64,000 nucleotides of DNA, from positions 1 through 64,000 of the forward strand of contig JAIEAP010000044.1 of NCBI GenBank assembly GCA_029071325.1, in the 5' to 3' direction. Shown here piece by piece: positions 32,879 to 40,242 of this stretch (its first letter is position 1; every line of letters begins with the position of its first letter). The position numbers were made by a program, and so were the translations under genes. This stretch comes from Lachnospiraceae bacterium (lineage in GTDB: Bacteria; Bacillota; Clostridia; Lachnospirales; Lachnospiraceae). The notes under the pieces are model-generated. The model worked only from the letters and a program-made list of their open reading frames with translations. It ran no database searches and was not told where the DNA came from.

Positions 32879-35506
32879 ATGGCAAACAAATGGGTATACC
32901 TTTTTAGCGAAGGTAATGCTAACATGCGTGAACTTCTTGGCGGTAAGGGAGCAAACCTGGCAGAGATGACCAGTCTGGGACTTCCGGTACCTCAGGGCTT
33001 CACAATCACTACCGAGGCATGTACTCAGTACTATGAGGATGGTAGAGAGATCAACGAGGAGATTCAGGGACAGATTAACGAGTACATCGTTAAGATGGAA
33101 GAGATTACCGGCAAGAAATTCGGTGATAAGGAGAACCCGCTTCTGGTATCTGTTCGTTCCGGCGCAAGAGCATCTATGCCCGGTATGATGGACACCATCC
33201 TGAACCTTGGTCTGAACGAGACTGTTGTCAATGTTATTGCTGAGAAGTCTGGCAATGCTCGTTGGGCATGGGACTGCTACAGAAGATTTATCCAGATGTA
33301 CTCTGACGTAGTTATGGAGGTCGGTAAGAAGTACTTTGAGGAGCTTATCGATCAGATGAAAGCGAAGAAAGGCGTTACACAGGACGTTGAGCTTACCGCT
33401 GATGACCTGAAGGAACTGGCAGGCCAGTTCAAGGCTGAATACAAAGAGAAGATCGGGGCTGATTTCCCGGATGATCCGAAGGAGCAGCTGATGGGCGCTA
33501 TCAAGGCTGTATTCCGTTCCTGGGACAACCCTCGTGCCAATGTATACCGTCGTGACAACGATATCCCGTATTCCTGGGGAACCGCTGTAAACGTACAGTC
33601 CATGGCATTTGGTAACATGGGTGATGACTGTGGTACTGGTGTTGCATTTACCCGTGACCCGGCTACCGGTGAGAAGAAGCTGATGGGTGAGTTCCTGACC
33701 AATGCACAGGGCGAGGACGTGGTTGCAGGTGTTCGTACTCCGATGCCTATCGCTCAGATGGAAGAGAAGTTCCCGGAAGCATTCGCACAGTTCAAGACTG
33801 TTTGCGAGACTCTGGAGAAACATTACAGAGATATGCAGGATATGGAGTTCACGGTTGAGAACCAGAAGCTGTATATGCTGCAGACCAGAAATGGTAAGAG
33901 AACCGCACAGGCAGCTCTTAAGATTGCATGTGACCTGGTTGACGAAGGTATGAGGACCGAGGAAGAGGCAGTAGCTATGATCGATCCCCGTAACCTGGAT
34001 ACACTGCTTCATCCGCAGTTCGACGCTGCAGCATTGAAGGCAGCTACACCGGCTGGCAAGGGACTTGGAGCTTCTCCGGGCGCTGCATGCGGTAAGATCG
34101 TGTTTACTGCTGAAGATGCTGAGGCATGGAACGCAAGAGGAGAGAAGGTTGTTCTGGTACGTCTTGAGACATCTCCGGAGGATATCACCGGAATGAAGGC
34201 TTCCCAGGGTATCCTGACTGTCCGCGGTGGTATGACCTCTCATGCAGCCGTAGTAGCACGTGGTATGGGTACCTGCTGTGTATCCGGCTGCGGCGATATT
34301 GCTATGGATGAAGAGAATAAGAAGTTCACCCTTGCAGGAAAAGAGTATCATGAGGGAGATTACATCTCCATCGACGGTACTACCGGTAACATTTACGATG
34401 GACAGATTGCTACTGTTGACGCTACCATCGCTGGTGAGTTCGGTAGAATCATGGCATGGGCAGACAAGTACAGAACCCTGAAGGTTCGTACCAATGCGGA
34501 TACACCTACAGATGCTAAGAAGGCTCGTGAGCTGGGCGCTGAGGGAATCGGTCTGTGCCGTACCGAGCATATGTTCTTCGAGGAAGACAGAATTGCAGCA
34601 TTCCGTGAGATGATCTGTGCAGATACCGTTGAGGAGAGAGAAGCAGCACTGGAGAAGATCCTGCCGTATCAGCAGGGCGACTTCGAAGCGCTGTATGAGG
34701 CTCTTGAGGGCAATCCTGTAACCATCCGTTTCCTGGATCCGCCTCTGCATGAGTTCGTTCCCACCGAGGAGGCTGATATTGAGAAGCTTGCTGCTGCTCA
34801 GGGCAAATCTGTGGAAGATATCAAGAACATCATTGCTTCCCTGCATGAGTTCAACCCGATGATGGGACACAGAGGCTGTCGTCTTGCAGTTACCTATCCG
34901 GAAATTGCAAAGATGCAGACCAAGGCTGTTATCCGTGCAGCAATCAATGTTCAGAAGGCACATGCTGACTGGAACGTGAAACCGGAAATCATGATTCCGC
35001 TTGTATGCGAGATCAAAGAGTTGAAATATGTGAAGAAAGTGGTTGTAGAGACTGCTGATGCAGAGATCGCAGCTGCAGGCGTTAAGCTTGAGTATGAAGT
35101 AGGTACTATGATCGAGATCCCGAGAGCAGCACTGACCGCTGACGAGATCGCTACCGAGGCTGACTTCTTCTGCTTTGGTACCAACGACTTGACACAGATG
35201 ACCTTCGGATTCTCCCGTGATGATGCAGGCAAGTTCCTGAATGCGTACTATGACTGCAAGATCTTCGAGAACGATCCGTTTGCGAAGCTGGATCAGACAG
35301 GCGTGGGCAAGCTGATGGAGACTGCTATCAAGCTTGGCAAGCCGGTAAATCCGAAGCTTCACGTTGGTATCTGTGGAGAGCATGGCGGAGATCCTTCTTC
35401 CGTAGAGTTCTGCCACAAGATCGGTCTGGATTATGTATCCTGCTCACCGTTCCGTGTGCCGATTGCAAGACTTGCAGCAGCACAGGCGGCAATTAATAAT
35501 AAATAG
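32879..35506 (+). CDS. ppdK: Pyruvate, phosphate dikinase
   Basis: Interconverts pyruvate, ATP and phosphate with phosphoenolpyruvate, AMP and pyrophosphate; in anaerobic Firmicutes it works in glycolysis or gluconeogenesis with pyrophosphate. The 875-residue length is normal. The N-terminal ATP-grasp domain starts KWVYLFSEGNANMRELLGGKGA; the phosphohistidine domain has GGMTSHAAVVARGMG with the swivelling His; the C-terminal PEP/pyruvate barrel has LCRTEHMFF and the catalytic Cys in GICGEHGGDPSS. Codon use is markedly biased to a few codons, unlike its neighbours, as expected for high expression. The ribosome binding site is AGGAGGAATTGTCAA. Its own terminator follows. Confidence 0.97.
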   Translation: MANKWVYLFSEGNANMRELLGGKGANLAEMTSLGLPVPQGFTITTEACTQYYEDGREINEEIQGQINEYIVKMEEITGKKFGDKENPLLVSVRSGARASMPGMMDTILNLGLNETVVNVIAEKSGNARWAWDCYRRFIQMYSDVVMEVGKKYFEELIDQMKAKKGVTQDVELTADDLKELAGQFKAEYKEKIGADFPDDPKEQLMGAIKAVFRSWDNPRANVYRRDNDIPYSWGTAVNVQSMAFGNMGDDCGTGVAFTRDPATGEKKLMGEFLTNAQGEDVVAGVRTPMPIAQMEEKFPEAFAQFKTVCETLEKHYRDMQDMEFTVENQKLYMLQTRNGKRTAQAALKIACDLVDEGMRTEEEAVAMIDPRNLDTLLHPQFDAAALKAATPAGKGLGASPGAACGKIVFTAEDAEAWNARGEKVVLVRLETSPEDITGMKASQGILTVRGGMTSHAAVVARGMGTCCVSGCGDIAMDEENKKFTLAGKEYHEGDYISIDGTTGNIYDGQIATVDATIAGEFGRIMAWADKYRTLKVRTNADTPTDAKKARELGAEGIGLCRTEHMFFEEDRIAAFREMICADTVEEREAALEKILPYQQGDFEALYEALEGNPVTIRFLDPPLHEFVPTEEADIEKLAAAQGKSVEDIKNIIASLHEFNPMMGHRGCRLAVTYPEIAKMQTKAVIRAAINVQKAHADWNVKPEIMIPLVCEIKELKYVKKVVVETADAEIAAAGVKLEYEVGTMIEIPRAALTADEIATEADFFCFGTNDLTQMTFGFSRDDAGKFLNAYYDCKIFENDPFAKLDQTGVGKLMETAIKLGKPVNPKLHVGICGEHGGDPSSVEFCHKIGLDYVSCSPFRVPIARLAAAQAAINNK

Positions 35507-35529
35507 TCAGCAAAGGCTATGAGTTGAAA

Positions 35530-35575
35530 TGGTCCGTTTCAGAGTGTATATTCATTTTGAAACGGACTGTTTTTA
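35530..35575 (+). terminator. Terminator after ppdK
   Basis: TGGTCCGTTTCA pairs with TGAAACGGACT around an AT-rich loop of about 20 bases, followed by GTTTTTATT. Confidence 0.8.
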
Positions 35576-35591
35576 TTGAAAGGGGAATGTT

Positions 35592-36827
35592 ATGCAAAAG
35601 AAAAATGATAGAAAGATTTTTTTGAGTTTGTGTTTATGGATGTTTATTCCATCTGTTTACCTGCTGATTCGGATGAATATTGTTGCGGTTAATCAGGTGG
35701 ACATTAATATCCTGGGACAAATGGAATGGTTTGATTTAATGGATGAGATCATTACGACGGCATTTGTCACCCCGTTGTATTATCTTCTGAAAAGTAAAGA
35801 TGCCAGAAAAAACGGCTTTTCATTTCTGCTATCCTTTGGTGTGTATTTCCTGTTTACCGTAATTATTTCATTGTATATTGGAAATATATCAGCGTTTATG
35901 AATGCTGAATATGCGAAAGAATATCTTTTGATGCAGTCAGTCTCTATGTTGATTGCTTTTGTCGGGGTATTTGTGAATTTGATATTTATCCTATATGATC
36001 ATTATAATTTTATCTTATTGTTTACGGTGATAAAGTTACTATTATTGTCTATATTTGATTATTTGCTGATACCTGTATTTCAAGATTTAGGGGCTTCCTA
36101 TTCTGAAATTATTGTGAATACGTTTCTTGCAATATTATCTATGATTCTTATTCTCAAAAAGAGATATATTTCATTTGCTGTCCGCAGCAAAGATTTTCTA
36201 CGTTCCTGGGCCCAAATAGGGGCTTTTTCTGGATTACAGATATTTTTGGATAATTTTATCTATGCGTTGATTGTATGCCGCATGGTAAATGCAGTTTTTG
36301 AATCCGGGAATTATTGGGTGGCAAATAACTTTATATGGGGGTGGTTATTGGTGCCGATTACATGTCTGGTACAGGTCATACAAAAGAATTCTCTGAAAAG
36401 CGTTACGATCCATAATGTCTGGAAGTATGTTTGTATCATCCTGCTGGTGTGGGCAATTACGATACCGACCTGGAGATTTGTGATACACGACATCATGGGA
36501 ATCGATAACGATAGAGACATCTTAAATATACTATATATTTTAGTGCCGTATTATGTGTGTTATATTGTTGCTGCCGTGATCGATGCATGGTTTGTTTCAA
36601 AAGGAAAAACCGTATATCTATTTATAAATTCGGTCATTGTCAATATTGTATATTATGGAATCATGTATGCCTTATTCATAGCAGGTACATTTGATCTAAA
36701 TATTCATTTTATCATTCATCTTTTTGGAATGGGTATGGTAGTTCATATGTTGATTTCAATACTATTCTATTTCAGTGAAAAGAAAAAGAAAAATTTCGAG
36801 TTGATTTCAGGAGTGACTGTCACATAG
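35592..36827 (+). CDS. MATE-like polytopic membrane protein
   Basis: A 411-residue protein made of 10-12 hydrophobic segments with short loops, rich in Ile, Phe and Leu. The pattern (paired helices, YLLIPVFQDLGASYSEI resembling the MATE motif for the domain link, long hydrophobic C-terminal half) suggests a MATE or related flippase-type transporter, but I see no diagnostic residue. It is clearly more AT-rich than the surrounding genes, which suggests acquisition from outside. It starts only 17 bases after the ppdK terminator, with AAAGGGG as ribosome binding site. A decayed fragment of a second copy lies at 39884-39979. Confidence 0.6.
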   Translation: MQKKNDRKIFLSLCLWMFIPSVYLLIRMNIVAVNQVDINILGQMEWFDLMDEIITTAFVTPLYYLLKSKDARKNGFSFLLSFGVYFLFTVIISLYIGNISAFMNAEYAKEYLLMQSVSMLIAFVGVFVNLIFILYDHYNFILLFTVIKLLLLSIFDYLLIPVFQDLGASYSEIIVNTFLAILSMILILKKRYISFAVRSKDFLRSWAQIGAFSGLQIFLDNFIYALIVCRMVNAVFESGNYWVANNFIWGWLLVPITCLVQVIQKNSLKSVTIHNVWKYVCIILLVWAITIPTWRFVIHDIMGIDNDRDILNILYILVPYYVCYIVAAVIDAWFVSKGKTVYLFINSVIVNIVYYGIMYALFIAGTFDLNIHFIIHLFGMGMVVHMLISILFYFSEKKKKNFELISGVTVT

Positions 36828-36842
36828 AGTGACACTTCGTGT

Positions 36843-37334
36843 TCAATGAGTCTGCCGGATCACGCCGCAGCCGATCTTGATGCCGGCGTCGCCGGCCGGC
36901 TGGGAAGTAAAATCATCCCTCTGGCTGTGGATGATCACAGATTTTCCGATGATTTCGGCCAGCGTAAAGCGTTTATCATAGAAAACGCTGTAAGCATATC
37001 CCTGATTGGCAAGTAACGGCGGCATATCGCCGCTGTGCTGCGGATGCTCCTGCTTCGTAGGATTATAATGGCTGCCTGTATTCTGGAACTGATTAGAACA
37101 GTCGCCATATTCATGGATATGCATCGCATAAAAATCTGAGGAGCCTGGATTGTTGATGTCAGGCAGTCCAAAGATTTGAGCTTCTATTAAGATTCCGCCG
37201 TACTGCGTCTGGTAGAAATTAACGCTTCCGTTTAATTGAGACTCGGAGGAGGAGCCCCTGATCCAGGCCTGGGCCTGTGGCTGATAATAGGATAACAGAT
37301 TGATAAAAGCATCAGATGGAGTGGTTTGATACAT
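36843..37334 (-). CDS. Cu/Zn superoxide dismutase-like protein
   Basis: A 163-residue protein of the SodC fold, which converts superoxide to oxygen and peroxide. Metal-site parts are visible in order: MHIHEYGDC (two copper His), GSHYNP (bridging His), HPQHSGDMP (zinc His and Asp) and IIHSQRDDFTSQPAGDAGIKIGCG (last copper His and disulphide Cys). No signal peptide is seen, although SodC is normally exported. ATG follows AAAGGAA on the minus strand. It faces the MATE-like gene tail to tail and is divergent from blaI. SodC is uncommon in obligate anaerobes; Firmicute relatives such as YojM often lack full activity. Confidence 0.85.
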   Translation of the reverse strand: MYQTTPSDAFINLLSYYQPQAQAWIRGSSSESQLNGSVNFYQTQYGGILIEAQIFGLPDINNPGSSDFYAMHIHEYGDCSNQFQNTGSHYNPTKQEHPQHSGDMPPLLANQGYAYSVFYDKRFTLAEIIGKSVIIHSQRDDFTSQPAGDAGIKIGCGVIRQTH

Positions 37335-37440
37335 GGAAGTATTCCTTTCCGGTAGAAACCGATCATATCATTTCTAAAGACAATATATGCAGAGAAAGCA
37401 ATACGGTTCACAGCGCATAAAAATCCAGCAGAATATTCTG

Positions 37441-37493
37441 TTGACATATTGGTCTACAGATAGTAGAATGGAAGTGGGTCTACAGTGAGTAGA
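37441..37493 (+). promoter_or_regulatory. Promoter with two BlaI-type operators
   Basis: TTGACA at 37441-37446 and TAGAAT at 37464-37469, spacer 17. Two near-identical operators overlap and follow the -10: TCTAC-agata-GTAGA at 37453-37467 and TCTAC-agtga-GTAGA at 37479-37493, 26 bases apart. The TACA/TGTA half-site style is that of BlaI/MecI operators, so the blaI-blaR pair very likely represses itself. Confidence 0.85.
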
Positions 37494-37509
37494 ATAAGGA
37501 GGTGTTACA

Positions 37510-37869
37510 GTGGGCGAAATGAAATTAGGAGTGGTAGAAGCGCAGTTTGCAGACATTATTTGGAAGCATGAACCGCTGCCATCTAGTCAGCTGGCAAAGC
37601 TGGCGGAACAGGAATTGACATGGAAGAAATCTACGACATATACCATATTGAAACGCCTGTGTGAGCGGGGGATTTTCCAAAATGTGAACGGGACAGTGAG
37701 TTCGTTGGTTTCCAGGGAGGAATTCTATGCCCTGCAGAGTGAGCGTTTTGTGGATGAGACTTTTGACGGTTCGCTGCCGGCATTTGTAGCCGCTTTTGGT
37801 ACGAGAAAGAAGCTGTCGCCTTCAGAGATTGATGAGCTGCAAAGGCTGATTGAGGGTATGAGGGGGTGA
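37510..37869 (+). CDS. BlaI/MecI family repressor
   Basis: A 119-residue winged-helix repressor. The DNA-binding domain starts MKLGVVEAQFADIIWKH and includes WKKSTTYTILKRLCERGIF, the typical BlaI recognition helix region; the C-terminal 40 residues form the dimerisation helices. In this family a membrane peptidase signal leads to cleavage of the repressor. The start is GTG at 37510 after AAGGAGGTGTTACA. The BlaR1-like gene follows 5 bases later. Targets beyond its own promoter are not obvious here. Confidence 0.92.
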   Translation: MGEMKLGVVEAQFADIIWKHEPLPSSQLAKLAEQELTWKKSTTYTILKRLCERGIFQNVNGTVSSLVSREEFYALQSERFVDETFDGSLPAFVAAFGTRKKLSPSEIDELQRLIEGMRG

Positions 37870-37874
37870 CGATC

Positions 37875-39767
37875 ATGCTTGATAGAATTTTCATGCAGAT
37901 ACTGGATATGACGATAGTTGCAGTGCCTGTGATATTAATTGTGATTGTGGCACGTTTCATTTTGAAAGGAGCGCCGAAGGTCATTTCCTACGGACTGTGG
38001 TTTGTGGTATTGTTTCGGCTCTTATGTCCCATTGCGATAGAAGCTCCGGTCAGCATTGTCCCGAAGATGCCGTCTGTTTCGGAGCCTTATCACATACAGG
38101 GCGAGACGTCTTCTGTTATGGAGGCAGATCGGGTTCTTAACCTTGCAGATGGCGGCAGTTTGGAAAGTAAAAGCGAAGTGCAGAGCATCAAGAGCCTGGG
38201 GCAGACGGAATCCCAGGATGAGGCGTCTGAAGGTGTGACTGCTCAGAAATTGTGGCTTGTGATTGGCAAATACATCTGGATTGCAGGGATGCTTGCTATG
38301 GCTGGATATGCTTTGGGTTCCTGCCGGCAGTTGAGACGGAAATTGACCGGAGTCGTTGTATTCCGGGATAACATATATCTATCGGATTATATTGCCGCTC
38401 CCTTTGTGTTGGGAATATTTTGTCCGAAGATTTATCTGCCATCTGAGCTTCCTGTCAACGAACAGGAGTATATCCTGCTTCATGAGCAGCACCATATCCG
38501 CAGGTTCGATCATGTAGTCAAGATACTGGCATTTGCTGCCCTGTGCCTGCATTGGTTCAATCCTCTGGTCTGGCTATCCTTTGTCCTTCTTACAAAGGAT
38601 ATGGAAATGAGCTGCGACGAAGCAGTCATAAAGAAAGCAGGCGAGGGGATCCGGGCAGATTATTCGGCGTCTCTCTTAAGATTTGCGGCTGATCATACCA
38701 GGTTTGCCGGAACGCCCCTTGCTTTTGGTGAGGGTGACGCAAAAGGACGGATCAAAAATCTGGCAAACTGGAAAAAGCCGGTACTGGGGGCAGTTGCCGC
38801 GGCAGTCGTGGTCAGTGCGGCGCTGGCAGTTGGGCTTCTGACCAATCCGCCGTCTCATTCTAATGCGTCACCGCAGGATAAGATGATACCGTCAACAGAA
38901 GATGGGCATATGCAGCCGGATGGCGTGGGCACTTCCTCTCTGGATGCGGCCGTCAGCGCAGCCGTGTTGGAACGTGAGGAACCAGAAATTCCAGATGGAC
39001 TGATCCGGGTAGAAAGTCATGTGCTCCTGGCATCAGAGAGCATCGGAGCATCAGACAGCGTTTTCCTGGATTCGCTGACCGTGTATGCGCTTGTCCTGTA
39101 TGAGGTGTACAGTCCTTATGGAGATGCGGGGCAGGAGCTTCAAAGTGTGGAAGGAAGTTATATCCCTACAGTTCTGACATTTTCTATGAATGAAGACGGC
39201 GCTTATAATCTGACAGAATACTGGATACCCCGGGACGGTGATTACTATGCCAGAGATATCCGGGATAAGTTTCCCGGTTCTGCGGCGGAGGACGCATTGA
39301 ATAGTCAGGTTTATGTGAAAGAACTGTCGGCAGAGTGTCAGGAGAAAGCCAGAGCCTGGATGGAGGAGCATGATCTGCCGCATGAGGAGATAGCCGCTCT
39401 TTTGGACGTTATCTGCAGTTCTCCGGCAGCATCGTCAAATCCCGGCGATTATATAGAGGCACACCGGGAGGAATACGCCAGACTGACCGGATACGGCGAA
39501 TTTACCCTGCGTTATTGTTTCCGGCAGTTCCTTCAAGGAGACCAGACGGATCTTCAAGGTCATGTTATGGCCCTTGTCTGCGAAGAGATTGCCAACAACT
39601 GGGGGGAAGAACTTCCGGTAAATGATGCTACGCCTGCCACGGGGCAGGATTGGTTTGAAGCAGTCAGACAAAATGCCGAAGAGCTGACAAAGCAGTATGA
39701 CAGCAGTGATTTAGAAAAATATTATCCGGTATCCTGGATGCTGTTACAGATGATCCATGAGGAGTAG
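37875..39767 (+). CDS. BlaR1/MecR1-type M56 sensor peptidase
   Basis: A 630-residue membrane metalloprotease. Hydrophobic segments lie near residues 5-30, 35-55 and 105-120. The zinc motif HEQHH is at residues 203-207 (LLHEQHHIRRFDHVVKI) with the downstream acidic ligand in MEMSCDEAVIKKAG. A last membrane helix VLGAVAAAVVVSAALAVGLL near residue 310 leads to an outside domain of about 300 residues. That domain has no penicillin-binding SxxK/SxN/KTG set that I can see, so the signal is probably not a beta-lactam. GTG at 37866 is an alternative start. Confidence 0.9.
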   Translation: MLDRIFMQILDMTIVAVPVILIVIVARFILKGAPKVISYGLWFVVLFRLLCPIAIEAPVSIVPKMPSVSEPYHIQGETSSVMEADRVLNLADGGSLESKSEVQSIKSLGQTESQDEASEGVTAQKLWLVIGKYIWIAGMLAMAGYALGSCRQLRRKLTGVVVFRDNIYLSDYIAAPFVLGIFCPKIYLPSELPVNEQEYILLHEQHHIRRFDHVVKILAFAALCLHWFNPLVWLSFVLLTKDMEMSCDEAVIKKAGEGIRADYSASLLRFAADHTRFAGTPLAFGEGDAKGRIKNLANWKKPVLGAVAAAVVVSAALAVGLLTNPPSHSNASPQDKMIPSTEDGHMQPDGVGTSSLDAAVSAAVLEREEPEIPDGLIRVESHVLLASESIGASDSVFLDSLTVYALVLYEVYSPYGDAGQELQSVEGSYIPTVLTFSMNEDGAYNLTEYWIPRDGDYYARDIRDKFPGSAAEDALNSQVYVKELSAECQEKARAWMEEHDLPHEEIAALLDVICSSPAASSNPGDYIEAHREEYARLTGYGEFTLRYCFRQFLQGDQTDLQGHVMALVCEEIANNWGEELPVNDATPATGQDWFEAVRQNAEELTKQYDSSDLEKYYPVSWMLLQMIHEE

Positions 39768-39788
39768 GTCAGCTGGAAACCGTATTCT

Positions 39789-39865
39789 ATGTTTAAAATG
39801 TAAATGCAACACAAATGATCAGAGGTGATCTGCTGCCAGGTTTATGATTGGCAGCGATTACCTCT
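39789..39865 (+). repeat. 77 bp direct repeat, left copy (with terminator)
   Basis: Matches 43064-43140 at about 72 of 77 positions. It contains ATGTTTAAAATGTAA, which equals the last codons of the DinB-like gene (Met-Phe-Lys-x-stop), and the hairpin GAGGTGATCTGCTGCCA/TGGCAGCGATTACCTC. Here the hairpin ends the blaI-blaR1 transcript. It is thus the tail end of a second DinB-like gene whose body is missing. Confidence 0.85.
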
Positions 39866-39883
39866 GATTTATTATGGAAATGC

Positions 39884-39979
39884 ATTTCATTTACTTTTTG
39901 TCGCAAAGACTTTTTATGTATATGGGCCAAAATAGGGACTTTTTAGGATAACAGATATTCTAAATATACTATATAATTT
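39884..39979 (+). pseudogene. Remnant of a MATE-like gene
   Basis: Bases 39884-39960 resemble 36167-36246 of the intact MATE-like gene, sharing GTCGCAAAGA/GCAGCAAAGA, TGGGCCAAAATAGGG/TGGGCCCAAATAGGG and GGATAACAGATATT/GGATTACAGATATT. Bases 39959-39979 then resemble 36521-36541 (AAATATACTATATA), so about 270 bases are deleted between them. Stop codons and frame loss make it non-coding. It shows an earlier second copy of that transporter gene. Confidence 0.7.
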
Positions 39980-40242
39980 GCAAAGTGATGAGAATAAGGT
40001 TAAAATTAGAAAGAAATGTATTATATGGAAAAGGCAGAATAAATATAAGAGACAACCTTACCGTCATGCAAAGAGCCGTAGCCGTACCAAAAGTATCCAA
40101 TGTTATTAATGCGGATATAGTGATTGCGGATGAAATTCATACAATGATGCAGGAGACTGTTAGTAATATGAATAGAAAAATGTTTCATGCACGTTGGTGC
40201 GGTTTAAGGAGTATAGAGTATAAGACAAGAAAGAGGTGCATC

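Noticed and set aside
32714-35416. 900-codon open frame on the minus strand opposite ppdK
   Set aside because: It is a shadow caused by strong codon bias in ppdK. It has no ribosome binding site, no domain, and an unlikely Cys/Ser/Leu/His-rich composition.
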